This document shows, one piece after another, positions 41,334-50,999 of a stretch of 64,000 bases of DNA (positions are counted from its first letter, which is position 1; the number at the start of each line of letters is the position of its first letter). This stretch comes from Patagioenas fasciata (lineage: Eukaryota; Chordata; Aves; Columbiformes; Columbidae). The position numbers and the translations under genes were made by a program. The notes under the pieces were generated by a model that was not told where the DNA came from, ran no database searches, and worked only from the letters and a program-made list of their open reading frames with translations. Where the stretch lies: NCBI RefSeq assembly GCF_037038585.1, contig NC_092559.1, positions 24,166,488 through 24,230,487 on the forward strand. Reading direction: 5' to 3'.

Positions 41334-41817
41334 TCGCTCCTTTTTTCTATACCCCCATTTCTTTGTCTCTCCTTCAGTATATATATTACTCTCTTTCTCT
41401 CTCCTTTATACCTTAGTTTTCCTTCCCTCTCTACCACTCTCTTTCTCCCTTTCCCTTTTGAACATATAAGGATAACACCATCTTTAAGCTCTGCTGTTGA
41501 TTTCTGGTTAAATTTCATATTATAGCTACTGATGGTTGCCAATATATCGCTCGTAGTAGGATTTTTGCTGTTAATGTGTTGATAAGTTCTGTTATACTTT
41601 TGCCAAGTCACCATTCACTGTAACCAATATTCCAACAAGTACTTTTAGTAAAACTCACAATTGAATTGGACCCTGGAGGTGATTTTCTGTCATTCACTTC
41701 ACATAACTGCACAGAATTAACCCAGAGTTAACTCACACCTGGTCTCATCTCTTGAGTCAGGGCGCGTGTCACGTCTAGAGTTAACTCATCCCTCATCCCA
41801 TCTGTTGGGGCGGGACA
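40720..41817 (+). mobile_element. Solo LTR (about 1.1 kb)
   Basis: Starts TGTTGTGTATTGATGAGG and ends GGCGGGACA. Flanks are TATGG (40715-40719) and GATGG (41818-41822), a probable 5-bp duplication with one difference. TATA-like CTATAAAAAGCTC near 41060. The CR1 frame is continuous across it. The 1-449 fragment is the inverse partner of the same family. Confidence 0.8.
41292..41335 (+). repeat. TTTC microsatellite
   Basis: About eleven uninterrupted TTTC units inside the LTR 40720-41817, downstream of its TATA box. Confidence 0.95.
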
Positions 41818-42337
41818 GATGGATCATGAACTGGTTGGATGGCAGAGCTCAGAGGGTTGTGATCAATGGCGCAGAGCCTGGTTGGAGGCCTCTAGTTAGT
41901 GAGGTTCCCCAGGGGTCAGTGTTAGGTCCAGTCCTATTCAACCTTTTCATCAGTGACCTGGATGAAAAGACTGAGTGCACCCTCAACAAGTTTGCTGATG
42001 AAAAAAACTGGGAGGAAGGGTTGACACACCAGAAGGCTGTGCTGCCATTCAGCGAGACCTGGACAGACTGGAGGACTGGGCAGGGAAGAACCTAATGAAA
42101 TTCACCAAGGGCAAGTGTAGGGTCCTGCACCTGGGGAGGAATAACCCCAGGCATCAGTGTAGGTTAGGGGTGCACCTGCTGGAAAACAACACTGCAGATA
42201 AGAACAACAACAGGTTGACCATGAGTCAACAATGTGCCCTTGTGGCCAAGAAGGCAAATGGTATCCTGGGGTGCATTAAAAAGAGTGTGACCATCAGGTC
42301 AGGGAGATAATCCTACCCCTCTACTCTGCCTTATTTA

Positions 42338-42625
42338 GGCTACAGGGAAGGAGACTCCACAACCTCCCTGGGCAGCCTGTTCCAGTGCTCTGTAACCCTC
42401 ACTGAGAAGAAGATTCTTCTCAAATTTAAGTGGAACCTCTTGTGTTCCATCTTGATCCCATTACTCCTTGTCCTATCATTGTTTGCCACTGAGAAGAGCC
42501 TGGCTCCATCCTCATGGCACTCACCCTTTATATATTTATAAACATTATTAAGGTCACCCCTCAGTCTCCTCTTCTCCAAACTAAAGAGACCCAGCTCCCT
42601 CAGCCTTTCTTCATAAGTACTACCT
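42338..42625 (-). mobile_element. CR1 ORF2 C-terminal fragment, antisense
   Basis: The minus strand reads [40 protein letters not shown] and [11 protein letters not shown]. It has neither a 5' part nor a 3' tail and abuts a sense CR1 at 42337. Confidence 0.88.
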
Positions 42626-43090
42626 CTATGCAACCCACAGCTTCAATTTCCAAACCACCAATCTGTTTGGTGTTGCCACTCATATGACTTAGCCAGGTCT
42701 CATCAGTTTGGTCACCTGCTTTTTTATTTTAAAAAGTTTTCTTTTTCCAAGGGGCAGCTTTCTACAGATCACAACACACCTGAAATTCCCAAATGAAGCT
42801 CTGGTAACTGCTGCGAAACTCAAAAACTGCTCCACTTGGTACCTTTACAGTCCCACATGTTTCAGAACTGGGAAAAACAGCACTGTCACCACACAAGACA
42901 AAACCAGAAAGCTAGATGCTTATGCCACAGCTGAATTTGAAAGTTTAATTCAGCAGAGAAGAGGAACCAGGAAGAAAAGATGGAAAGTTAAGGAAGGCAA
43001 TAAAAAAAGAAGCCCTACAGCAGTAGTACAAGAGATTTCTTTGCTGCTGCTGAGACTGCAAGCACTGGAGATGGGTTCATCAAATAATCA
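42626..43090. other. Unassigned, probable RGP1 intron
   Basis: No repeat family recognised. A 134-codon plus-strand frame (42708-43112) is Lys-rich near its end and shows no domain. This may be original intron sequence. Confidence 0.4.
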
Positions 43091-43095
43091 CCTGT

Positions 43096-44378
43096 TGTCC
43101 TGGTTACGTTAAAAAAAAAGTTTCTCTTTTAGTGAATGCCCTGGTTTTGTTAAAAAACAAGTTTCTCTTTTAGTGAATTTGCCTGTCCGCTAAAGCCTTC
43201 ATATTAGCTGCATTTTCCTGGAGAACCAGATACATGTTTTGGTAAACATAGCCATGGAATGCAAAGTTATTGATAAGCACGGATGGACATCTCGCGAAAG
43301 GGGCAATGAGAAACAGGTGACCAAGAAACTGACCAACTGAGTATAACATTCCATTCACGTGAATACTTCATATAAAAGTGGGAGATCACGAGGATCTCGT
43401 CCCTTTTCCCTTTTCCTTTTTCCCATCTGCTTATGGCCGACATTAGGAGAGGACCTTGCTAGTCGTCCCTGTGAACTGAGGCCTAGTGAGAGGCTGAATC
43501 CAGCTCCAGGTTGGCTACAGAGTGTAATCCAGGACTTTGGGTGCTGGTTCTGCAGTTGCTGAGACTTTCAAGATTGGTTTTGTATATTTTGTATTATTTT
43601 CTCTATTCTTATTAGTAGCATTAGTAAAACATTTTTAATTTTTCCAACTCTCTTCTCTCTGTCCTTCTTTCCCTCCCAATCGCCTGTCCTTAGTGGGAAG
43701 GGGGGAGAGGGAGGGGCAAAAGGGGGAAGTTGGGGGGGGAGAGGAGGTTAACAATACCTCTGCCAGGGTTTTATTGTCACCCCACAATCTTAACCCTCGA
43801 CAGTGAATTTGGCCTGTCAGCTAAAGCCTTCATATTAGCTGCATTTTCCTGGAGAACCAGATACATGTTTTGGTAAACATAGCAATGGAATGCAAGGTTG
43901 TTGATAAGGACAGATTCACATCTCACGAGAGGGGCAACGAGAAACAGGTGACCAAGAAACCAACCGAGTATAACATTCCATTCACGTGAATACTTCATAT
44001 AAAAGTGGGAGATCACAAGGATCTCGTCCCTTTTGCTTATGGCCGACATTAGGAGAGGACCTTGTGAATCGTCCCTCCGAATTGAGGCCTAGTGAGAGAC
44101 TGAATCCAGCTCCGGTTGGCTGCAGGGTCCAATCCAGGACTTTGGGTGCCGGCTCTGCAGTTGCTGAGACTTTCAAGATTGGTTTTGTATATTTTATATT
44201 ATTTTCTCTATTCTTATTAATAGCATTAGTAAAACATTTTTAATTTTTCCAACTCTCTTCTCTCTGTCCTTAGTGGGAAGGGGGGAGAGGGAGGGGTTGA
44301 AGGGGGAAGGGGGGGAGAGGGGGTTAACAATACGTCTGCCACAGTTTTATTGTCACCCCGCAATCAGAACCCTCGACA
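43096..44378 (+). mobile_element. Outer LTR of a nested LTR-in-LTR pair
   Basis: TCCTGGTTTTGTT-family LTR made of 43096-43136 plus 43803-44378. The whole unit is flanked by a perfect 5-bp duplication CCTGT (43091-43095 and 44379-44383). It begins TGTCCTGGTTACGTT and ends CCTCGACA. Without the inner LTR it is about 612 bp. Confidence 0.9.
43137..43802 (+). mobile_element. Inner LTR, inserted in the outer LTR
   Basis: Begins TGCCCTGGTTTTGTT and ends CCTCGACA (666 bp). The 5-bp duplication GTGAA (43132-43136 and 43803-43807) is made of outer-LTR sequence (TTTTAGTGAATTT), proving a second insertion rather than a tandem duplication. It is closest to the copy at 4216-4881. Confidence 0.9.
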
Positions 44379-44383
44379 CCTGT

Positions 44384-45044
44384 AAAATGTGTATTTTTCA
44401 TAAAAGATGCTGAACCTGACAGCTGGAAATGGACACTTCTCAGGAAGGGCCTAAGATGAGAAAGCACTCTCCACCCCCAGGAGAATCAGACAAGACCACA
44501 CACTCAGTGGACACGGAGGCTTTGGGTGACTTCTTATGATGCGGAGTCACTCCCTGTGAACCAATATAGGAAGCTCCCATCTTCTCATTTTTCTTCACTG
44601 ACTATTTTGAACATAGTAATGATGAGGGAAGAGGCAGTGTGCAAAGGCTGGGCCATAGAAAATGCTGACACAGAAGTCTGCCTCTTTCTCCCTCTAGGTA
44701 CTGCTCATCCCTTTGACTGCCAGCTCTGAAGGCAGGGATCACACTGATAAGTAAGCAAGCTGCTACACAGAGAGAGTTCCTTCCATAAATGTAGGAAACA
44801 ATGACATTGTCTGAATGTTGCCCTGTGAGACTGTCACCCTGGTGTAACTAGATATCCTGCTTCAACAGCCAGTTTGGCTTCATTTTCTGCCAGTAGCCTT
44901 GTTGCTGAGGGCTCACCTGAGAGCATCTATAATTGCATACTTTTTTCTTGTCTCTCTCTTGGGGGCATAAAACCAGAATTATTATCTCAGTTTCAGTCCT
45001 GAAATAGTGATGGCACAAAGCACCCTTAAGGGAGTACCTCAGGC
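44384..45044. other. Probable RGP1 intron, nothing recognised
   Basis: No transposon seen. The next RGP1 coding exons as I remember them (encoding the CDLRLDPGE and YKLTIGCQRVN region) were searched for by eye on the minus strand and not found. Confidence 0.45.
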
Positions 45045-45310
45045 AGGGAAGTCACCAGTGGTTGAGCTGGCACCATTGCCCCACAAACCAGCCATAACTA
45101 TACCTGGCTGCTCAGAGGGAGGGCTGTTCCAGACAGCACTGCCACCACAAGGTTTCATGTGCAAAAAGGGGCCCACTGGCATGGGCTGCCATACCTGCTG
45201 GTGCAGGTGGACAAGGCTGATAACAGGTTGGTAAAAGTGATCACAAACTCCAGCACCTCCCCTGCCAGGAACACAGGCCCACGGTCCATCTTGGCCAACA
45301 CCTCAGTCAT
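45045..45310 (-). pseudogene. RGP1: RGP1 first coding exon
   Basis: The minus strand starts ATG at 45308-45310: MTEVLAKMDRGPVFLAGEVL, then EFVITFTNLL, closely matching the human RGP1 start (MIEVVAE...SRGPVFLAGEALE). After about residue 36 similarity moves to another frame (MAAHAS near 45185, where the human has LAWAS), and the original frame stops at 45155-45157. The 3' edge is approximate; GAGGTACTCC near 45045 could hold the donor. It is about 44 kb from the next recognised RGP1 exon (1100-1244). GBA2 lies upstream in the opposite direction, as in human. Confidence 0.85.
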
Positions 45311-45906
45311 GGCTTGGACAGCTCTGCTTGCACACCTGCCAAAAAAAAACCCAACAGTGGGCATGGAGAGAGGACTGAGTGCTGTGACAGTAGGGGAATG
45401 GCAACATCCAGGCGGGGCACATGCGCTCTCTTTAGGGCTCTGCTTGGCAGCACTCAGTCTGATGCCCTGGAGATTGTGGGCTGCGGCAGGTGTTGGGGCT
45501 GGCAGGGCAGGAGGAGAGGTGCAGACAGGTTTCCACAGAGGTGGCTGGTGCGCCCTGGGAGGGTGTTACAGCACAAATCCAGAATGTCTGGGTGATGTTT
45601 GGACAGGTTTTAATTCTGCTGCCAATTTGAAGGGAAAAAAATGCCCTCTGGCCCTGGCAGGGCTTTTAGTGTTGCAGAACACAAAGACTTTCTCCTGGTT
45701 ATTTTGCAGCCTTGGGAAAGCTGTTAATAGCCAGCAATTGGACATCGAGCATCTTCTCCTCTTGGCCTGTGCCATGTGGGGAGAAGCTGTCAGGGGAAGT
45801 TTGCTATTGAGACAGCAAAAGAGCTCGAGCAGTGACTATAAATCTCAAACCTCTCCTGCTGTGTGCTCCTGGAATAAATGCTTTTTTAAATCCCTCCGTC
45901 TGATAC
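45311..45906. other. Presumed RGP1/GBA2 intergenic promoter region
   Basis: Lies between the divergent RGP1 start and GBA2 sequence. Moderately GC-rich but without a clear CpG island. A 254-codon plus-strand frame (45159-45923) covers it and the antisense of the RGP1 exon; it shows no domain and I do not take it for a gene. Confidence 0.35.
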
Positions 45907-46315
45907 CTAAAATCAGCAATTAGTAATAAAATAAGTCTATACAAATAAGGGTTGTAGATTTTACTAAGTTAATAAGAATAAGGTTCACAGATGTTAGGTG
46001 TTAGGCATCAAGTCACAAGAATGGTATTTGTTAAGATAAGCAGGGGAAGGTTAGGAGACAATGCCCTTGCTCTCAGAAGATAAGGTGGTGACACCAGTGC
46101 AAGCAGGTTACAAGCCAAATAACAAAGGCATGTAATACATATGCAAAGGATTTCCAAGAAATGTAATGAATATGTATGATCTGGATGGATATAACCTGTG
46201 CCTGGAACTTCTTCTGCCCCCCTCCCCGAGGATGGATCCCCTGGAGTTGGCGGCACGCCAATAAAGGATGCTTGCTTTTAAACCCACAAATTTTGGTTTT
46301 AGAAGTTTTTTTACG
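45907..46315 (+). mobile_element. LTR-like repeat, copy 1
   Basis: Contains the CCTAAAATCAGCAATTAGTAATAAAATAAG start, TTAATAAGAATAAGGTTCAC, CCTTGCTCTCAGAAGATAAGG and CCAATAAAGGATGCTTGC (poly(A) signal), and is repeated in reverse at 47666-48452. The family is not one I can name; an LTR is likely from the poly(A) signal near the end. Confidence 0.55.
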
Positions 46316-47665
46316 TGGCCGATTTGCAGTATCAATCATGTCCTTTCCAAGGAGCCAGGATGCCCTGCTGGCCTGTGCTGCAGCTGCTCTGCCTGGGTAT
46401 CTTTTTTCTCTGATACTAGGTTTAAAGAAAATAATAAAAATATCATTTCCTTGAGACAGAGAGCAAGCATGCTGCCATAAACCTCGCCTCAGCAGTGTAA
46501 AGCCGGGGCTGTCTCAGCTAGGAGAAGAACACTTGCAGCAGATGTAGCTTGAAGATAGCAGCAGGCCCTGATTCAGGGCGGTCATGCAGGACAAGCAGGT
46601 TCTCTTTATGCCCTGGACCTCTGCAGGCAAAATGTCCTTAAACAGTCAAACATGAAGGTGAGTACATAGGAACAGAGAGCAGTCTGCATTTGTGTCCTAT
46701 GACTGCATCCCAGAAAATATCATCCCAAGAGGGCTTCGGAGACCTTAAAAGTTGGTGAATAAAGTGAATGTCTGGTTATCACACAGCCAAAAAGGTAAGA
46801 GTGGGTTGTTTTTGCTGGGGAAGTGTGTGTAGGAGCAGGGCTTGTTGTGGAAGAGTCTCTCCCCTTTGATGCCCCCATCCCCATTAAACTAGGGCTACAT
46901 GTCCTGAGGTAATAGTACTCACTGCCCACTGCCTGGCCTTTGCATCCTGTGAGCTGCTGGAGCAGAACAGGCTGTGGGCTCCCAGCTGGGGTGGCTTTCT
47001 CCTCTCAGTGATATAGCATTAGTGCTCACGGGTAGCTCAGGGATGTTCCCCACCACAGGAGCTCATGTGCCCACCTGGCACTGTGGAGCCATCACTTGGG
47101 TCTTGCCTGTTTGTTTGCTCAGGGGAGTTCAGCAGCTACTTCTAATCTGGTAGCTGGTTTCTGTATGCTAATTGTCTCCAGATGGAAGATTTAACTTGGG
47201 GTGGTTCATTAGCAAAAGCCAGTCCCTTATGAGTGCTGACCTGGGACCTCAGCCTTGCTCCTCTTGCCTGGAGTGGTGCTGGCACACCCAGGTGTGGGTG
47301 TGCCCCTGTTTGAGTGTCTCTTGATTCTGAGGCCTTTGGGTGAGAAATTATCTGATGGGCAGTGCCTGGCTGCACAGCTGGTGTGAAAGCAGAGGTGAGT
47401 CTCTGGGATCCTGCCAGCTGCAGACAGCAGGCATCACTTCCTACAGGGCAAGGCTGCCCCGTGTGATCTTCTCCTGGGGATGTAGCACTGGGATGTGGCA
47501 GGGCTGTGTGTGGCAATGGAGACATGGAGGTGGAAGAGCAAGGCTCACATCCCCAGAGCAGTGTATGGCTTCTCCCAGCTTGTGCCTCCGTTCTGAGACT
47601 TACCTTAGCAGGATGTGCCCTACCAGGCATGGTGGTGGGGATACCGCAAAATTGGCAAATTGAAG
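46316..47665. other. Unassigned, between two inverted repeats
   Basis: 1.35 kb between the inverted copies at 45907-46315 and 47666-48452. No gene recognised. GBA2 exon 1 would be expected around here, but its conserved N-terminal words were not found. Confidence 0.4.
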
Positions 47666-48452
47666 AAACTTCTAAAACCAGGGTTTAAGGTTTAAAAAGC
47701 AAGCATTCCATTTAATGACTGACGTGCGTCACTCAGGCACTCTCACAGGATAGCTCTGTCTAGTGAGGGCCCCGAACAATTCCCTGACACAGGTTTTATC
47801 CACATGGAACATACATATTCATTACATTTCCAGGAAATCCTTTGCATATGCATTATATTCCTTTGTTATTCGGCTTGTAACCGCAAAACCAGTATGAACC
47901 GATCCTTATGCTGGTCTCACCACCTTATCTTCTGAGAACAAGGGCATTGTCTCCTAACCTTCTCCTGCTTACCTCAACAAATTCCATCCTTGTGACTTAA
48001 CACCTAATAAGTGCTTAAAACCTAGCATCTGTGAAGCTTATTCTTATTAAACTTCATAAGTGCCTAAAATCTATGACCCTGTCGTGGTTTAACAAGCCAA
48101 AATTGGAAGGTCCCAACTTCCCTTAAGTCTGAAGCATGACGCTAATGGGATGGAATACTCTTATTGATCAGTCTGGATGTCAGTCAAGCTCTGCCCCATC
48201 TCTGCCCCTCTTCCTCGCTGTCTCACACCTGTAAGCAAGGCACTCAGAATGTCCTTGGCTCTCAGACCAGAGCAATTACAAACATTATCTCTGTGCTGGG
48301 GTGTTATCTGCTTGTTCTCAAACTGAGTTTAAATAATGAGCATTCTAGCTATGAAAAAGAAAGATTTCTAATTGCACGGAGAAAATTAACCCATTTTCAG
48401 TCAAACCAGCATAGACCCTTATTCTTATTAACTTATTTTATTACTAATTGCT
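47666..48452 (-). mobile_element. LTR-like repeat, copy 2 (inverted), split by a solo LTR
   Basis: The reverse complement aligns with 45907-46315: AACTTCTAAAACC, AAGCAAGCATTCC, TATGCAAAGGATTTCC (reverse), CTTATCTTCTGAGA and TTACTAATTGCTGATTTTAGG. It carries extra sequence near 47715-47790. The solo LTR 48080-48413 interrupts it. Confidence 0.6.
48080..48413 (-). mobile_element. Solo LTR (334 bp), 5-bp duplication
   Basis: The plus strand starts TGTCGTGGTTTAACAAGCC and ends TCAAACCAGCATA. The flanking duplication GACCC is perfect (48075-48079 and 48414-48418). Fragments of the same family lie at about 1480-1565, 1825-1906 and 55320-55397. Confidence 0.85.
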
Positions 48453-48791
48453 GATTTTAGGTCCTTGTGTGTGTGTGTTGCTGCTTCTCAGTGGGGGTGG
48501 CTGGGAAAGCTCCCTGCATGAGCTGGGAGTCCTGCTCTTGGGTATTGGAGTGCTCTGTTTTCACACTGTGCCCTTGCAAGCAGCCCTGTGCTGCCTGAGC
48601 TGTGCCTACTCACGTCTTCTGATACACACTGCAGATGGATAGCAGGGGATGTCACCCCTCACACCCTGGGACATAGGTCACTTTTGTACATTTATACAAG
48701 AGGGGCAGCTGCAATGTGTGCCAGTCAGACCCTGCTGTGCAGTGATGCCAGCTTCTGTCATCTTTCATACCTCTCCTTCCCTTGCTTGCAG

Positions 48792-48883
48792 ATACTTCAG
48801 GTGGTGGTACAAGAAGACCCACAAAGAGAAGAAATCTGCCTTCATTGACCTCTTATGTGCTGTTCCTCTAAAGCAAATTTACA
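48792..48883 (+). pseudogene. GBA2: GBA2 exon
   Basis: GBA2 is the non-lysosomal glucosylceramidase. After a TTGCTTGCAG acceptor the exon reads YFRWWYKKTHKEKKSAFIDL, then LCAVPLKQIY, and a GT follows at 48884. This matches the human stretch (YLQWWYRKTHVEKK...VPLRQIYG) near residue 120 as I recall it. The exon itself has no stop or shift. The other GBA2 exons were not found: the N-terminal exon should lie between 45.4 and 48.7 kb and later ones beyond, where ERVs and a CR1 occupy the sequence. With its neighbours missing and RGP1 broken, I treat it as part of a decayed gene. Confidence 0.85.
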
Positions 48884-49014
48884 GTCAGCCTCCATTTTGG
48901 GCACTGGGGTGATGCAGAAGGCAATGCCAGCATATGCTGGCTGGTAAGGGATTTATGTGGGGCCATCAAGGTGCTAGAGGGGGAGACTGGATCGAGTTAC
49001 TTCTGGGGGGCAGG

Positions 49015-49347
49015 TGTGAGGGTGAAAAATCATGGACTCCACACAATCCAACGTGAATTCAAGAAAGGCCATTTATTACAGAAACAAGCCTCCTTATATA
49101 TGCAGTTATTTCCTGATCACGCGTCCACGCTCCAAGCATGCATTAGCTGATTGGATATTGTCTATGTTCAAGAGTTGTCCACGCGCCCAAGTCTCACTGC
49201 TAATAGATGTGTTGACTGACGTCGTGTTTTCAGCTTTCCGACGTGGCCTTGAAATTCCTTAGGGCCTGACAAGTTTAATAACAAATCGCCATCTAATAGA
49301 AACCCATCCACACATTAACTTCAAGAAAATCCCTCAAATCTCCCACA
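49015..49347 (-). mobile_element. 3' LTR of the antisense alpha/beta-like ERV
   Basis: The plus strand starts TGTGAGGGTGAAAAATCATGG and ends ATCTCCCACA. Matches 16688-17047 and 19680-20057. The adjacent ATTCCCCCTTTTTGTTTTTG is the reverse of a polypurine tract, which makes this the 3' LTR. Confidence 0.9.
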
Positions 49348-49399
49348 ATTCCCCCTTTTTGTTTTTGAACCAGCCAGGCCTTGTTTACAACACGCTGAA

Positions 49400-50200
49400 T
49401 CATCTTTGAAATACACTGCAGCATACAATCACATGATTAACAACATAATTACAATTACATACAATGCAGTTGAGCATAATTTAACAAGATCAAACAACTA
49501 CCCACCTATTCCCAAGCTTTTAAACCATTTGTCAAACCCTAATTCTACTATGACAATCTTAGTAACATGCTGTTTTAGTTTGTCTAAAGTACTATGAATA
49601 GATTCAGAAGGATCAGACAAGTTAATACAACACATTCCAATTCTTCACAACCATGATCTAGTGTTAAAAGTAAAAGATCTATAACTGTGTGATTTTGTAG
49701 AGTAGCATGCCTAATACCATCAACATCTACTATTAATTGAGTTAGTATCTCAGAAGTTAGATTAGCCTGTTTAAAAGACCAATAACTTAACTTTGATATG
49801 TCTCCTAAAGCTTTACCAGCTGCTAGACTAGGGAGAAGGAGTGCAGTAGATACTATGGTAGGAATGTCTCATAATTCTACCTCATTTTTGCATTGACTAT
49901 CCAAGCGTAATATCGCCCTTTCGGCTCTCCTGCTGTTTGTTCAAATTGCCGTTCTCCACAGAAGGTACACCACCTGCTTGCTAATAGGCTTCTAGACCAC
50001 CAGGTCTGTGAGCATCTATAACACTGAATTAGGATCCATGATTTACATCTGAAACAGTCCTCACAACTTATCTCCCTCCTGTCCATCGGCATCCGTTGAA
50101 TCTTTGTTGAATTCACTTCAATCCTCGGCCTGTAATGACACAAGCATAACCTTTTCCCCAGGTTATCAATTGATGTGGCCTTTTCCATTGACCATTAACT
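49400..50200 (-). pseudogene. env: env remnants (TM region)
   Basis: Before the 3' LTR, frames on the minus strand contain a helical RHATLQN-like stretch followed by a DHGCEE block and a nearby Cys pair, the plan of the immunosuppressive-type region and CX6CC loop of alpharetrovirus TM proteins. A Trp- and Cys-rich segment lies upstream (49877-50188). Stops and shifts are frequent; no entry function can remain. Confidence 0.6.
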
Positions 50201-50381
50201 AGTGATTTGACCATAACTAATGCAGGTTCTTTCTGATTTAGCATGTTTTTGGGTCATACTTGCAAAGTGTTTCATCACAGGGCAAATTTGGGCTGCACCA
50301 CTTAGATATAAGTGATTCATCACATACAATGCTTTTGACAACTGGGTTTGTGGTGTTTTCCTTACTTCTCCCCCTTTTCGT

Positions 50382-50708
50382 TTAAAAAAAAATACAGTTC
50401 AGAATCAGATACGTGCGTTGGATCTTGACTACGTACTCAAAATCACAAATCAAATTTAGAGGTTCCTCCTTAAAAAGCTCTAAGTAATGTAAAGTTGTGC
50501 CAAGTTCTGCTAATTGGGTTGAACCTTCAATAATTTTTACAGAATGATGACAATTGTTATCTTCACGCCAGACCACTTCAGCTTTATGAAACTTCCCAGA
50601 ACCATCAACAAAAACTGTGCAAGCATGTAGGATCAGACCAAATACAAGGATGGTCTGTGACCTGATGTTAAAGACTTGCACGTTCTGCAGTAATTTACAT
50701 TTAGGCAT
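50382..50708 (-). pseudogene. pol: pol RNase H fragment
   Basis: Reads TVFVDGSGKFHKAEVVWRE, then IEGSTQLAELGTTLHYLELF and NLICDFEYVVKI. The first Asp and the Glu of the RNase H active site are visible; the third block has CDFEY where CDSAY-like is usual. Integrase should follow but is absent: env-like sequence begins about 200 bases later. Confidence 0.72.
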
Positions 50709-50999
50709 GCCAAAAGCTGTGCTGTTAAGAAAATCAGCTAGTGCAATTTACAAGGACATAGACTGCAAAAATAAAAAAATCAAAATTAGATTTCACAAAT
50801 GGTACATATATGACAAAAGGATCATGGCCTATTAAGACTTAAATTCATTCCCTGCATTTCTTGATCAGAGTAACAATTGGTATATCAGTGTGTTAGCAAT
50901 ATCATCATACTGTCTCACAATAGCCACAGGTTGTTTCTATGTTGTACCTATAAATAGACAGATCTGCAAGTCCAATCAAATGCAGTTACCTTGTAAGGT

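Larger units (their letters stand above)
40633..42337 (+). mobile_element. CR1 RT fragment split by an LTR
   Basis: Before the LTR: GFSKAFDTDSHNLLIGKLKK. After it (from 41818): [40 protein letters not shown], and a damaged FADD region ([10 protein letters not shown]), then [20 protein letters not shown] and QQCALVAKKANGILGCIKKS. It stops without a 3' tail at 42337, where an antisense CR1 begins. Confidence 0.87.

Noticed and set aside
45159..45923. 254-codon plus-strand open frame
   Set aside because: Its first part is the antisense of the RGP1 start exon and the rest has no domain or repeat family; a chance frame in GC-richer DNA.
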